This document shows positions 18,462-27,883 of a stretch of DNA of 41,285 nucleotides, piece after piece. The DNA is from Helicobacteraceae bacterium. GTDB taxonomy: Bacteria; Campylobacterota; Campylobacteria; Campylobacterales; Sulfurimonadaceae. The notes beneath the pieces are model-generated. The model was given only the letters and a program-made list of their open reading frames with translations. It was not told the origin of the DNA and searched no databases. Position 1 is the first letter of the stretch. Each line of letters starts with the position of its first letter. The stretch lies in NCBI GenBank assembly GCA_015493495.1, contig WGDB01000097.1:1-41285 (forward strand). The letters run 5' to 3'. The position numbers and the translations under genes are program-made.

Positions 18462-19886
18462 ATGTTTGAAGTCGTCATCGGTCTTGAAGTCCACGTCCAA
18501 CTTAACACAGAGACAAAACTTTTTTGTTCATGCCCTACGAGTTTTAATGATCGTCCCAACGTCAACACCTGTCCTACCTGTTTAGCACTTCCTGGTGCAC
18601 TGCCGGTACTGAACAAAAGTGTCTTAGAGAAGTCTATTATGCTTGGAACTGCGATTGGTGCTACCGTTAACCGTACCTCGTTTTTCGACCGTAAGTCATA
18701 CTTCTATCCGGACAGCCCTACCTCATATCAGATCACACAGCTCTATACACCGGTCGTTGAACATGGTACACTGGACATTGACTTTGAAGATGGATCAAGT
18801 AAGAAAATCCGTATTAACCGTGCCCATATTGAAGCAGATGCTGGAAAAAACATTCATGACGGTGCGATCTCTAAAGTAGACTTGAACCGTGCAGGAACAC
18901 CGCTGCTTGAGATCGTCTCTGAACCGGACATGCGTTCGGCAGAAGATGCAGTACTATATGTTAAAAAACTCCACTCTATAGTACGCTATTTGGACATCTC
19001 TAACGCTAACATGCAAGAGGGATCATTCCGTGTAGATGTCAATGTCTCCATTCGTCCCAAGGGCGATGAGAAACTTTACACCCGTGTTGAGATCAAGAAC
19101 ATCAACAGCTTTCGTTTTATCCAACAGGCTATAGAGGTCGAAGTGGAGCGTCAGGTCAATGCTTGGGAAGATGGTGTCTATGAAGATGAGATCTATCAGG
19201 AGACCCGTCTGTTTGACCAGGTCAAGCAGGAGACCCGTTCTATGCGTGGTAAAGAAGAAGCAGCGGACTATCGTTACTTCCCGGAGCCTGACCTTCTAAA
19301 AGCAGTTATTCCTGATGCAATGTTCGAGACCTTTTCGAAGATCCCTGAACTTCCAGATGAGAAGAAGAGCCGTTTTATTACGGAGTTTGGTATGCGTGAG
19401 TATGATGCTGCAGTGATTACGGCAGATCTAGAGACAGCACACTTTTTTGAGATCATGTTAGCTGAGGGTATTACCGCTAAAAATGCAGTGACGTGGTTAA
19501 CTGTAGAACTTCAAGGCCGCCTTAAAGGAGGTCTCAACATCACGACCTCTCCTGTGAGTGCGAAGACCATGGGCACTTTGGTCAAGCGTATTGAGGACAA
19601 GACTATTAGTGGCAAGGCCGCTAAGCAGGTTCTTGATCATCTTATAGAAAATGATGCTGAAGTCGATGCTGTTATTGAAGAGCTTGGACTCAAGCAGATG
19701 AACGACACAGGTGCACTTGAGAAGATCATCGATGAGATCATTGCAAACAATGAAGACAAAGCAGAACAGTATCGGGGTGGAAAAGAGAAACTTCTTGGCT
19801 TCTTTGTGGGTCAGACCATGAAGGCGAGTAAAGGTACTGCTAACCCACAGACTGTAAATGAGATGCTAAAAGCAAAACTCGGTTAG
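18462..19886 (+). CDS. gatB: Asp-tRNA(Asn)/Glu-tRNA(Gln) amidotransferase subunit B
   Basis: 474 residues from ATG 18462, with AAGGAA just upstream. GatB, with GatA and GatC, converts Glu-tRNA(Gln) and often Asp-tRNA(Asn) to the amidated forms. Seen: '[15 protein letters not shown]' at the N-terminus, a zinc-type cysteine set (C-S-C-P and C-P-T-C), '[14 protein letters not shown]', 'EADAGKN', '[13 protein letters not shown]', and the C-terminal YqeY-like tail ending in '[16 protein letters not shown]'. Full length and normal. gatA and gatC are not in the window. Confidence 0.97.
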   Translation: MFEVVIGLEVHVQLNTETKLFCSCPTSFNDRPNVNTCPTCLALPGALPVLNKSVLEKSIMLGTAIGATVNRTSFFDRKSYFYPDSPTSYQITQLYTPVVEHGTLDIDFEDGSSKKIRINRAHIEADAGKNIHDGAISKVDLNRAGTPLLEIVSEPDMRSAEDAVLYVKKLHSIVRYLDISNANMQEGSFRVDVNVSIRPKGDEKLYTRVEIKNINSFRFIQQAIEVEVERQVNAWEDGVYEDEIYQETRLFDQVKQETRSMRGKEEAADYRYFPEPDLLKAVIPDAMFETFSKIPELPDEKKSRFITEFGMREYDAAVITADLETAHFFEIMLAEGITAKNAVTWLTVELQGRLKGGLNITTSPVSAKTMGTLVKRIEDKTISGKAAKQVLDHLIENDAEVDAVIEELGLKQMNDTGALEKIIDEIIANNEDKAEQYRGGKEKLLGFFVGQTMKASKGTANPQTVNEMLKAKLG

Positions 19887-19895
19887 GGTGCAGGT

Positions 19896-21509
19896 ATGAG
19901 CGAAGAGCCCCATCACTCCTCTTCTTATCGTAAAAGATATGTAGGTGTATTTGCACGACTGATAGTGTCATTTGCCTATTTTCTCGAGACCTTTACACTC
20001 TATCAAAAGACAAAAAAACTTTTTTATAACCTCTTAGAAAACCAAAACTACCCTTACAAACGCTATTTTGACATCTTTATGATGGTACTGATCTTTTCGA
20101 GCGTCTTTATACTCATACGTGAAGTCCGGCATACGGTCAATGATTTTTGGGCGATGTTCAACGACTATATCATCTCTGTTATCTTTTTAATGGAGTATGT
20201 CTTGCGCTTTTGGGTCATCAGTGACTCTTCAGCGATTATTATCAAGCAGTATGAAAAAGATGAGCTCCTGCAGCGTGAGTTCCGTCTGGGTAGAGCAGTT
20301 TTTAAGGCACTTCTGGTCAAGTGGCAGTTTGTGACCTCTCTGCCGGCCATCATCGACCTTTTAGCGATCATGCCGTTCTTTCATGAACTGCGACTGTTGC
20401 GTTTGTTTATCCTCTTCAGGGTCTTTAAGATCTTCCGCTATACCCAGAACATGCAGTATTTTGGAAAGATCCTTTCACACAAGAAGTTTGAACTTCTAAC
20501 GCTGCTGACCTTCGCGAGTATCGTTGTCTTTGTCTCTTCCATTCTCATCTATGTCATGGAGGCAAACAACCCAAACTCTCCTATAAACTCGCTCTTTGAT
20601 GCTTTTTACTGGTCTATTGTGACCATTTCGACAGTGGGTTACGGGGATGTGACGCCCATCACCCAGGAAGGGCAGTCTGTAGCGGTCCTTGTCATCATCG
20701 CAGGTGTGGCTGTGCTCTCTTTTGCGACCTCTATTGTCGTTACGGCATTTACAGAACGTATGGAAGAGATCCGTGAAAACAAGATGCTTTCAGATGTTAA
20801 GAAGCTGAAGCATTTTTATTTGATCTGTGGTTATGGTGATGTCGCTAAACAGATTGCCTCCAAACTGCATCGTAAAGGACGTAATGTTGTTGTTTTGGAT
20901 ACAGATGAAGTACGCATAGCGGCGGCTAAGGAAAATCAACTTTATGCACTTGCCATGGATCCTGCAGCTCTGTCAACCTATCAGTCTATCGGTGTCGATC
21001 TTTCTCAACAAGCAAGTGCAGTGCTTCTACTGCGTGACAGTGATGTTTTGAATGTTTATACGGCTCTGACCATACGTCATATGACTCAGACTATTAAACT
21101 TCTCTCAATCCTGCACGACAAGGGTAACCGCCGTAAACTACAGCTCTCGGGAGTACACAACATCGTCTACGCTCAGGAGATCGTGGGCATACTCTCTCGG
21201 GAGTATAGTGGCAAGCCTATCGCTTTTGAAACGATGAACTTACTGCGTGCTGAAAACTCGTCGACAGACATGATAGAAATCGTTGTGGATGAGCTGATCG
21301 CCAAGGGTGTTGCCTGTGTTGGTGATCTTGAGGTGCGTAAACATCGTTTGATCCTGATTGGTATCTCCAAGATCGATGAAGAGGCTTTTTTGTTCAACCC
21401 CGACAAGGATGTCGAGGTACATAAAGGTGATATCCTGGTTGTAGTCGGTGAGATCTCAATGCTCAATGAGTTTAGACTGCATATCCATAAACATAAGAGG
21501 TCCTCATGA
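19896..21509 (+). CDS. voltage-gated-type potassium channel with RCK domain
   Basis: 537 residues. The membrane half has six spans; the fourth carries regularly spaced basic residues ('RLLRLFILFRVFKIFRYTQ'), as in voltage sensors, and the pore has the K+ filter 'TVGYGD' (246-251). The cytoplasmic half has an RCK/TrkA-N Rossmann fold ('LICGYGDVAKQIA' then 'VVVLDTD') and a TrkA-C domain. Such channels let K+ flow across the inner membrane under control of ligand binding to RCK. It starts 9 bases after gatB and overlaps the following lone RCK gene by 4 bases. Confidence 0.92.
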   Translation: MSEEPHHSSSYRKRYVGVFARLIVSFAYFLETFTLYQKTKKLFYNLLENQNYPYKRYFDIFMMVLIFSSVFILIREVRHTVNDFWAMFNDYIISVIFLMEYVLRFWVISDSSAIIIKQYEKDELLQREFRLGRAVFKALLVKWQFVTSLPAIIDLLAIMPFFHELRLLRLFILFRVFKIFRYTQNMQYFGKILSHKKFELLTLLTFASIVVFVSSILIYVMEANNPNSPINSLFDAFYWSIVTISTVGYGDVTPITQEGQSVAVLVIIAGVAVLSFATSIVVTAFTERMEEIRENKMLSDVKKLKHFYLICGYGDVAKQIASKLHRKGRNVVVLDTDEVRIAAAKENQLYALAMDPAALSTYQSIGVDLSQQASAVLLLRDSDVLNVYTALTIRHMTQTIKLLSILHDKGNRRKLQLSGVHNIVYAQEIVGILSREYSGKPIAFETMNLLRAENSSTDMIEIVVDELIAKGVACVGDLEVRKHRLILIGISKIDEEAFLFNPDKDVEVHKGDILVVVGEISMLNEFRLHIHKHKRSS

Positions 21510-22195
21510 AGACACATGACGTCAAGGTCTTTGGTTACGGTGAGTTTGCCCGTGAGATTGTACAGCAGGTTAACGAAGCATATAGAAGTGTCAGTGTCTA
21601 CACACTTGATGAAGTGTCTGCAGAAGAGGTACGTAAGGTGGGAAGTGAAGTGCATCTTTTTGACCTTGGAGACAATTGGGACGAGTTTAAAGAGATCTGT
21701 ATGGAAGAGACCCTGTTTATCTGTGCCTTGGATGATGATGCTTCTAATGTTTTTCTAGCGATCTCTCTTCGTGATCAGTTTCCAGATTCTCGTATTATTG
21801 GGATTGCTTCTACTCATGAACATGCAAGTAAACTGCGCTTAGCAGGTGTTCATAAGGTGATCTCCAAGCTTCAAGCAACGGCAGACATCTTGATAGAGGT
21901 CTTGGAAAAACCAGTAGTTACCCATGTTGTTCAGGATATTTTAGACGAGGAGACGTCCTTAAAGACCATGCAGATGGTTATAGAAAAAGAGTCTACACTG
22001 ATAGGTCAAAAACTCGATACAGTTGCCCATGATGCGCAGGAGAGTATTATTGTCTTGGCTGTTGTTGATAGTAAGATGGATACCCACTTTGTTTTTACAG
22101 CAAGAGGGTACCGACATCAACTTGAAGAGGGTGATATTTTAGTCATAATCGGTTATGATGAAGAACTTGAGCGATTTAAAAGGAGTGTTACGTGA
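21506..22195 (+). CDS. stand-alone RCK (TrkA-N/TrkA-C) protein
   Basis: 229 residues: an RCK N-domain beginning 'VKVFGYGEFAREIVQQV' with the Gly-rich nucleotide loop, 'FICALDDDASNVFLAISL', then a TrkA-C domain ('EGDILVIIGYDEELERF'). There is no membrane part. It overlaps the K+ channel gene by 4 bases, so it likely joins the channel's own RCK domains in a mixed gating ring, or has arisen by duplication of the channel's C-terminal part. The overlap with gpsA downstream is also 4 bases. Confidence 0.88.
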   Translation: MKTHDVKVFGYGEFAREIVQQVNEAYRSVSVYTLDEVSAEEVRKVGSEVHLFDLGDNWDEFKEICMEETLFICALDDDASNVFLAISLRDQFPDSRIIGIASTHEHASKLRLAGVHKVISKLQATADILIEVLEKPVVTHVVQDILDEETSLKTMQMVIEKESTLIGQKLDTVAHDAQESIIVLAVVDSKMDTHFVFTARGYRHQLEEGDILVIIGYDEELERFKRSVT

Positions 22196-23088
22196 AGAAG
22201 ATAGGTGTAATTGGTGCTGGAAAATGGGGGCAGGCCCTTGCTTTCGCTTTTAGACAAAACCCGGACAACGAAGTCTATATCACCTCACGAACACCTCGTG
22301 ACATCGAAAATTTTGTCTCGTTAGAAGAGATATTATCACTTGAATATCTAGTTATGGCTATACCTGCGCAACAAGTGGCTTGCTGGCTGGATGAGCATTT
22401 TGTGAACCAGGGACAGAAGGTCTTAGTGGTTGCAAAAGGTATTGAGGCCTCAACAGGACGTTTTCTTAATGAGATCTATGCCAACTATGTCGATGCTGAC
22501 AAGATTGCATTTTTGTCAGGTCCCTCTTTTGCAGCAGAAGTGATACAGGGTTTGCCTTGTGCCTTGGTGATCAATGCGGAAAACGAGAAAGTCTCAGAGG
22601 ATTTCAGTGATTTTTTCCCCTCTTTTGTTCGTACTTACGACTCAAGAGATGTGATGGGCGCTGAAGTTGCAGGAGCTTATAAAAATGTTATTGCCATAGC
22701 AGCAGGGATCACAGAAGGTCTCTCTCTGGGTAAAAATGCCAGTGCTTCATTGATCTCACGCGGACTTATTGAGATGCACCGTTTTGGAAAACATTATGGT
22801 GGTGAAGATAATACCTTTTTGGGTCTTAGTGGGGCAGGAGATCTTTTCTTGACCGCTTCATCAACGATGTCTCGTAACTTTAGAGTGGGATTAGGCTTGG
22901 CCGCAGGTAAATCTCAGTCAGAGATCTTAGAAGCCTTAGGTGAGGTGGCTGAAGGTATAGGAACGGCATATGCCCTCAATACTATTGCCCAAGATAGAGG
23001 GATATACCTGCCCATTGCCGGTGAGGTCTATGCTATACTTGAGGGTAAAGAGCCTCAAAAAAGTTTGAAAGACCTGTTGACACGGTAG
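22192..23088 (+). CDS. gpsA: glycerol-3-phosphate dehydrogenase [NAD(P)+]
   Basis: 298 residues from a GTG at 22192. GpsA reduces dihydroxyacetone phosphate to sn-glycerol-3-phosphate for phospholipid synthesis. Seen: N-terminal dinucleotide fold 'GVIGAGKWGQALA', 'VAKGIE', 'SGPSFAAEV', and the catalytic region 'GAYKNVIAIAAGI' plus 'LGLSGAGDLFLTASS'. A little shorter than the E. coli protein, as is usual in Campylobacterota. The ribosome site AAGGAG is within the upstream gene's last codons. Confidence 0.95.
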   Translation: MKKIGVIGAGKWGQALAFAFRQNPDNEVYITSRTPRDIENFVSLEEILSLEYLVMAIPAQQVACWLDEHFVNQGQKVLVVAKGIEASTGRFLNEIYANYVDADKIAFLSGPSFAAEVIQGLPCALVINAENEKVSEDFSDFFPSFVRTYDSRDVMGAEVAGAYKNVIAIAAGITEGLSLGKNASASLISRGLIEMHRFGKHYGGEDNTFLGLSGAGDLFLTASSTMSRNFRVGLGLAAGKSQSEILEALGEVAEGIGTAYALNTIAQDRGIYLPIAGEVYAILEGKEPQKSLKDLLTR

Positions 23089-23110
23089 AGACAAACACAA
23101 GGAATGACAT

Positions 23111-24457
23111 TTGCAAGATGATGTTAAAAAGATAACGATTGCGATTGTATTAGCGCTCTTAGCTTTTGCACTTTTGAATTTGGCTTTAACGACACAACAG
23201 GCAGCCTTAGTGGGTGTACTTGTTCTTTTAATCACCTTGTGGACCAATGAAGGTCTGGCTCTGGGTGTTGTCTCTCTGATGCCCATAGTACTTTTTCCAA
23301 GCCTTGGCATACTCTCTACCAAAGAGACCACACTCAACTATGCCCATCCTATCATCTATCTTTTTTTAGGTGGCTTTATGCTGGCCATCGCTGTCGAAAA
23401 AACAGGGCTGCATACTTGGATAGCAGACCGTGTACTCAGGGTCTTTCCAAACAGTGCACGAGGGATCATCTTTGCTCTAGCTATCACCTCTGGACTTCTA
23501 AGTTCGATTCTCTCAAACACAACAACAACACTGCTGCTCATCTCTATTGCACTTTACCTCTCAGATGATCCTAAACTCAAACTCCGTTTTGCTTTAGCCA
23601 TCGCTTATGGGGCAAGTATAGGGGGTATTTTAACACCGATAGGAACACCTCCTAACCTCATACTACTGGGTATTATGCAAGAACATGCAATGGCACCTAT
23701 ACCCTTTTTTCAATGGATCTGGATGGTGGCACCACTTTCATTTTTAATGTTTTTAGTTGTCTCCTTTACACTGAGTCTGGGTGTAGGTGATCAGAAGATA
23801 CAACGTGAAGTTGAACACAAACCACTTACTAGACCTCAAAAAAAGGTGGTGTTTGTGCTTATTTCACTAATGTCTCTACTCTTATTAAACGCACCTATAG
23901 CGCCTTATTGGAGTGGTCTGGGTATGAGTGAACCGGTGATCTTGCTCTCTGCCGGTCTACTGCTCTTTGCCCCACCACTTAACATCTTGGATTGGATGCA
24001 AGACAAAGATAAGATCCCGTATCGTATTATGATGTTGTTTGGTGCCGGTTTTTCTATTGCCATGGCATTTTCAAAAACAGGTCTGGCAGACCATATCGCT
24101 TCTTATCTCATAGACATGACAGAGATAGCGCCATTATTGCTGCTACTGATCGTGGCGACGATAGTGACCTTTACGACCGAGGTCACTTCCAACACAGCAC
24201 TCATCTCCATTATGTTACCTGTGATCTACTCCGTCGCAGAGCAGACAGGCTTAGATACAAGACTCTTTATGATGGTGGCGACACTTTGTGCGAGTTTTGC
24301 CTTTATGCTACCTATTGCTACCCCTCCCAACGCTATTGCGATGTCTTCAGGGGTGGTTGATGTGAAGACGATGGTAAAGTATGGGGTGTTGTTCAATGTG
24401 GTCGGGATCATCCTGATCGTGGTCATAGCAAAATTCTTCTGGTCTGGAATAGTTTAG
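23111..24457 (+). CDS. DASS/SLC13-family anion-sodium symporter
   Basis: 448 residues from TTG 23111, chosen because AGGA lies 7 bases upstream and no ATG fits the frame. About 11-12 membrane spans. The two inverted SNT-type motifs of the DASS family are visible: 'SNTTTTLLLISIAL' with 'PIGTPPNLILLG', and 'TSNTALISIMLPV' with 'PIATPPNAIAMSSG'. Members carry dicarboxylates, citrate or sulfate with Na+; substrate cannot be told from the sequence. Not overlapping gpsA but on the same strand 22 bases later. Confidence 0.9.
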   Translation: MQDDVKKITIAIVLALLAFALLNLALTTQQAALVGVLVLLITLWTNEGLALGVVSLMPIVLFPSLGILSTKETTLNYAHPIIYLFLGGFMLAIAVEKTGLHTWIADRVLRVFPNSARGIIFALAITSGLLSSILSNTTTTLLLISIALYLSDDPKLKLRFALAIAYGASIGGILTPIGTPPNLILLGIMQEHAMAPIPFFQWIWMVAPLSFLMFLVVSFTLSLGVGDQKIQREVEHKPLTRPQKKVVFVLISLMSLLLLNAPIAPYWSGLGMSEPVILLSAGLLLFAPPLNILDWMQDKDKIPYRIMMLFGAGFSIAMAFSKTGLADHIASYLIDMTEIAPLLLLLIVATIVTFTTEVTSNTALISIMLPVIYSVAEQTGLDTRLFMMVATLCASFAFMLPIATPPNAIAMSSGVVDVKTMVKYGVLFNVVGIILIVVIAKFFWSGIV

Positions 24458-24476
24458 AATTTAGATTCAGCACATC

Positions 24477-24585
24477 TTTAGGATTTAGCTTCGGCACATC
24501 TTGCACGAAAGTTTGGCGCTCGGCGCACACCAGTGCGCAGTCGGCCAAACATTTCGCACAACCTGCACCAAATCTAAAACCTAAA
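24477..24585. repeat. long imperfect inverted repeat (hairpin), copy 1
   Basis: Left arm 24477-24528 and right arm 24533-24585 form a near full-length stem around the loop ACCA. The inner 18 bases pair almost completely (GTTTGGC...GCGCAC with GTGCGC...GCCAAAC), and the outer ends match too (TTTAGG with CCTAAA). The left outer arm is preceded by a partial direct copy of itself ending 'GCACATCT'. A related hairpin lies at 39863-39971. Located between convergent genes. Confidence 0.75.
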
Positions 24586-24624
24586 TAGTTGGTGGAAGAT
24601 AGTTATATTTTTCTATACAACTGC

Positions 24625-24707
24625 TCTTCGTTCTTAATCTGTAAAATCTGCGTAATCTGTTGACAAACGCTCTTGCTCTTAAGATGACTGGGTCATCTTT
24701 CTAAAAA
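24625..24707. repeat. degenerate 'AATCTGCGTAATCTG' intergenic repeat
   Basis: Contains 'CTTAATCTGTAAAATCTG', 'CGTAATCTGTTGACAAACGC' and 'TCTTGCTCTTAAGATGAC', then 'TCTAAAAACTA', which reaches the minus-strand stop codon of the next gene. The region around 40010-40114 has the same pieces in the same order. AAGATGAC pairs with GTCATCTT across TGG. Confidence 0.65.
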
Positions 24708-25445
24708 CTAAAAACTAAACTTCGCATAAATAGGATTATGGTCAGAAACTTTTTTAGTATCAATAGCTTCGGCATGAAGGAGCGTGACCCCTCTATAAAA
24801 AACATGGTCTATTGGTTTGGAAAAGATAGCTTTAACATGATGGGCAGCTTCTATGTTTGCTTGTTGTAAGCCTAGTTTACGTTGGAAGTCTTTTAACACT
24901 TTGACACGTCGTCTACTCCAATTGTTAAAATCTCCACCAATGATCATGCTGCCTTCATACTGCAGCAGATGTCGTTCGATTTTTGCCAGTTCTAAGGTGA
25001 AACTTTTAAGCGAGACAAAATTAATGGCGTGAAGGTTGACGAGGTAGAGTGGGGTGTTGTTGGGGAGAAGGTGCTCTGTTATGAGTAGGCTTTTGTGTGT
25101 TGCTATTCCTCCCATCTCTTTTTGGGTACTGATAGAGGTCTGCACCTGTTCAAAAGCGACTTTAGCAGCGGTGACGACACCATAAAGATGTTTTGTGGTC
25201 TCAATATTGCTGGCGAGTGCGTAAGAGTAGTTTTGAAATGCATAAGTGTGTTGTTGCTTTGAGTGTTTGATCTCTTGAAAAAGTAAAAAGTCACTAGGGT
25301 ACTCTCTTAGCAGGTCTTTAAGCGTATTGCTAAAGGTACTTTGCTGGTTCTCTTTATGGATATTCCAAACCAGAAGTGAAAAAGGTGAAGCCAGTCTCTG
25401 GTCTTGGTGTTGGAGTTTTGAGGGGAAGCATGAAGGAACAAACAT
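24708..25445 (-). CDS. endonuclease/exonuclease/phosphatase-fold hydrolase
   Basis: 245 residues. Metal-dependent EEP-fold signatures are visible in order: 'LLVWNIHKEN' (Asn metal site), 'FLLFQEIKHS' (catalytic Glu), 'IIGGDFNNWS' (Asp/Asn pair) and the terminal 'SDHNPIYAKF' (Asp-His). The fold covers DNases, sphingomyelinases and phosphatases; the substrate cannot be decided. No clear signal peptide, so cytoplasmic. It lies 9 bases after the cardiolipin synthase gene on the same strand, and similar EEP/PLD gene pairs are common, which makes co-transcription likely. Confidence 0.85.
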   Translation of the reverse strand: MFVPSCFPSKLQHQDQRLASPFSLLVWNIHKENQQSTFSNTLKDLLREYPSDFLLFQEIKHSKQQHTYAFQNYSYALASNIETTKHLYGVVTAAKVAFEQVQTSISTQKEMGGIATHKSLLITEHLLPNNTPLYLVNLHAINFVSLKSFTLELAKIERHLLQYEGSMIIGGDFNNWSRRRVKVLKDFQRKLGLQQANIEAAHHVKAIFSKPIDHVFYRGVTLLHAEAIDTKKVSDHNPIYAKFSF

Positions 25446-25454
25446 AAAAAAGCT

Positions 25455-26858
25455 TTACAACTGCGGTGCGAGGATACGCATGAAGTTCTCAATGATACGA
25501 CGGGTGTGTGACACCTCCGGAAGATGGGTCTCTGCATGGGCTATAAAGCACTCCATCCACTGTTCGACCTCATAGATGATCTGTTCGGAGTAGGCAAAAC
25601 TGACAACTTCATAGTTGAGCAGAAGCGAACGGTTGTCGATGTTGACCGAGCCTATCATGATGGCATCACTGTCGAAGAGGATGGCCTTGGCATGAAGCAT
25701 GTTTCCTTTGTAAAGTACCAGCTCTATGTTGCTCTCCTGCAGCTCTCTCATATAGGAGCTGCGGCTGAGGTCGGCGATGAGATGGTTGGAGACTTTGGGG
25801 GTGATCAGTCTGACGTCGACCCCTTTATGTTTGGCGATCTTGAGGGCGTTGGTCAGTGTCTCGTTGGGCACGAAGTAGGGTGTGACGATCCAGATCCGTC
25901 TTTTGGCCGTAAAGATGGCGCTGATCAGCGCTTCGAAAAGTGCATCGCCTTTGATGTCAGGACCGGAAGGAACCACTTGTATAAAGGCGTCTCCATCGAC
26001 ATGGTCTTTAGGCGGAAGCGCCGCTTCTCTTAACGGTGAAGATGTAGCGTAGGCCCAGTCGTCTTCGAAGATCTGGGCATATTGATAGGTGGCTTCACCT
26101 TCGGTTCTAAAGAGAAGATCCTCCCACTGATCGGGCAGTCTGGTTGGTCCGAAATACTCGGCAGCGAGGTTCATACCTCCTGAAAGCAGGACCTTCTCAT
26201 CGAAAAGGTAGATCTTCCTGTGGTTACGCAGGTTGACATAGTTTTGATACGGCAGACGCAGCAGGGGCATGAAAAAATGGACTGTTCCACCGGCTTGGCG
26301 CAGTTTTTTAAAGACTCCCTGGAAAAAGTAGCGTCGGTATGAACCCAGAGAGTCTATCAGTAGCCGTACTTCTACCCCTTGTGCAGCCTTTTTCGCGAGC
26401 GCAGAGATGATGGCTCGTGTCACCGTGTCATCTGCGAAGACATAGGTACTCATACTGATACTTTTTTGGGCATTGTGGATCTCTTGCATCATCACTTCAA
26501 AAGCTCTTGTCCCTTCGCTGATAAGTTCAAAACTGTTATGGCTGCTGACACCGGCTATACCGTTGGAGCGCAGGATACCGTCGATGATGTTGATCTCTAT
26601 GGGTGTGACATCAGGACTGCTTTTGAGTTGTAGTGGGGACTTGTTATAGTTATGGGGCTGTTTTCGTACGCCAATGAGAAAATAGAGCAGGACTGAGAAG
26701 TAGGGGACAATGATCATAAAGAGAAGCCAAGAGATCATACTGGTTGGTGTACGTCTCTGATAGAGCATATGGAGCATTGTAAAAAGTATGAACATCTCAC
26801 CAACGATAATAAAACCGTGATAGATCAAAAAGTCTAAAAGACTACTTTCCACGAACAA
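25455..26858 (-). CDS. cls: cardiolipin synthase, PLD family
   Basis: 467 residues. It condenses two phosphatidylglycerol molecules into cardiolipin at the inner membrane. Seen: two N-terminal membrane spans with a PLDc_N type region, then two HKD motifs, 'HRKIYLFDEKVLLSGGMN' and 'HAKAILFDSDAIMIGSVN', each with the H-x-K-x4-D pattern. Length is standard for bacterial Cls. Its start overlaps the end of the upstream 60 aa membrane gene by 17 bases. GC looks locally higher than in neighbouring genes, by eye only. Confidence 0.95.
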   Translation of the reverse strand: MFVESSLLDFLIYHGFIIVGEMFILFTMLHMLYQRRTPTSMISWLLFMIIVPYFSVLLYFLIGVRKQPHNYNKSPLQLKSSPDVTPIEINIIDGILRSNGIAGVSSHNSFELISEGTRAFEVMMQEIHNAQKSISMSTYVFADDTVTRAIISALAKKAAQGVEVRLLIDSLGSYRRYFFQGVFKKLRQAGGTVHFFMPLLRLPYQNYVNLRNHRKIYLFDEKVLLSGGMNLAAEYFGPTRLPDQWEDLLFRTEGEATYQYAQIFEDDWAYATSSPLREAALPPKDHVDGDAFIQVVPSGPDIKGDALFEALISAIFTAKRRIWIVTPYFVPNETLTNALKIAKHKGVDVRLITPKVSNHLIADLSRSSYMRELQESNIELVLYKGNMLHAKAILFDSDAIMIGSVNIDNRSLLLNYEVVSFAYSEQIIYEVEQWMECFIAHAETHLPEVSHTRRIIENFMRILAPQL

Positions 26859-27024
26859 GCATCCAAAAGTCTTTAAGGATCAGCAGCAGACACACAATCC
26901 AAAAGGCGATGAGAAAATAGTTGAGTCTAAGACCAGAGCTGTAATGAAGTATAGGCAGACCCAGAAAAAAAGGCCACTTCAAAAAATAAAAAAACATGAT
27001 TAAACTACCGTATATCTCTTTCAT
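26842..27024 (-). CDS. small membrane protein upstream of cls
   Basis: 60 residues, mostly hydrophobic, with two likely spans (about 7-25 and 34-52) and a basic end 'MLVRGK'. It overlaps the cls start by 17 bases, so translation is probably coupled. The family is not recognised. It could be a small companion of the lipid enzyme, but this rests only on position. Confidence 0.6.
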   Translation of the reverse strand: MKEIYGSLIMFFYFLKWPFFLGLPILHYSSGLRLNYFLIAFWIVCLLLILKDFWMLVRGK

Positions 27025-27048
27025 ACTTCAATAGTAACCAAGATTGGG

Positions 27049-27054
27049 TAAAAT
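27049..27054 (+). promoter_or_regulatory. probable -10 box for the Dabb gene
   Basis: TAAAAT in 'GGGTAAAATTCTTGC', 28 bases before the ATG at 27083. It is in the divergent space between this gene and the minus-strand cls operon. Confidence 0.45.
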
Positions 27055-27082
27055 TCTTGCAATTTAATACCAGGATAGAGAG

Positions 27083-27373
27083 ATGATTGTACATATTGTG
27101 ATGTTTGACTTTAAAGAAGCGGATAAAAAAGAGAATATAGCCAAAACAAAAGAGATGCTTGAAGCTTTGCAAGAGAAGATAGATCCACTTTTAAGTATGG
27201 AAGTCGGGGTTGATTTTAATGGCAGTGAACGTGCCATGGACCTCTCCCTTATCTCAACATTTGAGACTAAAGAGGGCTTAAGTACCTATGCAACCCATCC
27301 AGCACATCTAGAGGTAGTTGCCTTTATTAGAGAAGTGACAACGGCGAGTAAAGTAGTGGATTACGAAAAGTAA
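27083..27373 (+). CDS. Dabb (stress-responsive alpha/beta-barrel) domain protein
   Basis: 96 residues, the normal size of a single Dabb domain. Seen: the N-terminal strand 'MIVHIVMFDFK', the central 'MEVGVDFNGSERAMDLSLI' and the late 'YATHPAHLEVVAFI' segment (Y-x-x-H-P-x-H), all typical of the family. These dimeric small proteins resemble heme-independent barrel folds and their bacterial function is mostly unknown. Single gene between a divergent and a convergent neighbour. Confidence 0.85.
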   Translation: MIVHIVMFDFKEADKKENIAKTKEMLEALQEKIDPLLSMEVGVDFNGSERAMDLSLISTFETKEGLSTYATHPAHLEVVAFIREVTTASKVVDYEK

Positions 27374-27420
27374 AATTAAGTTTTTACTCTTTGAATTGAG
27401 TACTCAGGTGTAGAAAGTGC

Positions 27421-27831
27421 CTATTTTTTGCCAAAAAGTCCGAAAAGTCCACCACGCTTTTTAGGTGCTAGAGCTTCTGCTACTTCCGGTTGTACTTCCT
27501 CTATAGTACTACACCCTTCATCAGTAGTCACGATCTGTACATTCCGTTTGATCATGATCGCCGCACCACCTTTACTCTCAACACCAATCCCCTGAAGTGG
27601 TCCAGAGAGCAGGTCAAAGACAGCATCATCAGCACCCTCACAGTTGTTGCCGGCCGTACAGACAGTAAACTGCAGGTCATGGTTGAGAAAACGGATCCCA
27701 ACAATAAGATCGATATTTTGAGAACGCAGGTCTATCTTGATACCACAGATATTTTCATCATCAGCATGTTTGGTACTGTACTCTAAAAGAGCCTCTTTAA
27801 ACTGTAGTCCTATAGAAGGGGTTTCTGACAT
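27421..27831 (-). CDS. uncharacterised small protein with GLFGLFGKK tail
   Basis: 136 residues from the ATG whose complement is at 27829-27831, chosen because AAGGA lies about 6 bases upstream; the frame stays open further upstream but that part overlaps the next gene antiparallel-free coding and has no ribosome site. Body: 'QFKEALLEYSTKHADDE', two paired-Cys stretches ('FTVCTAGNNCEG', 'EGCSTIEE'), and a basic end 'KKRGGLFGLFGKK' that could touch membrane. No family recognised, no signal peptide. It may be translated from the same message as the upstream methyltransferase gene, 53 bases away. Confidence 0.65.
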   Translation of the reverse strand: MSETPSIGLQFKEALLEYSTKHADDENICGIKIDLRSQNIDLIVGIRFLNHDLQFTVCTAGNNCEGADDAVFDLLSGPLQGIGVESKGGAAIMIKRNVQIVTTDEGCSTIEEVQPEVAEALAPKKRGGLFGLFGKK

Positions 27832-27883
27832 GCAAATCCTTATGGTTGGTGGTGTAATAATTCCAAATTGTAACACAGATGTT

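Noticed and set aside
24477-24585. Integron attC site
   Set aside because: No integrase and no gene cassettes nearby; both hairpins lie between ordinary convergent housekeeping genes.
25524-26633. Plus-strand ORFs antisense to cardiolipin synthase
   Set aside because: They mirror a well-supported gene with both HKD motifs and have no recognisable family features.
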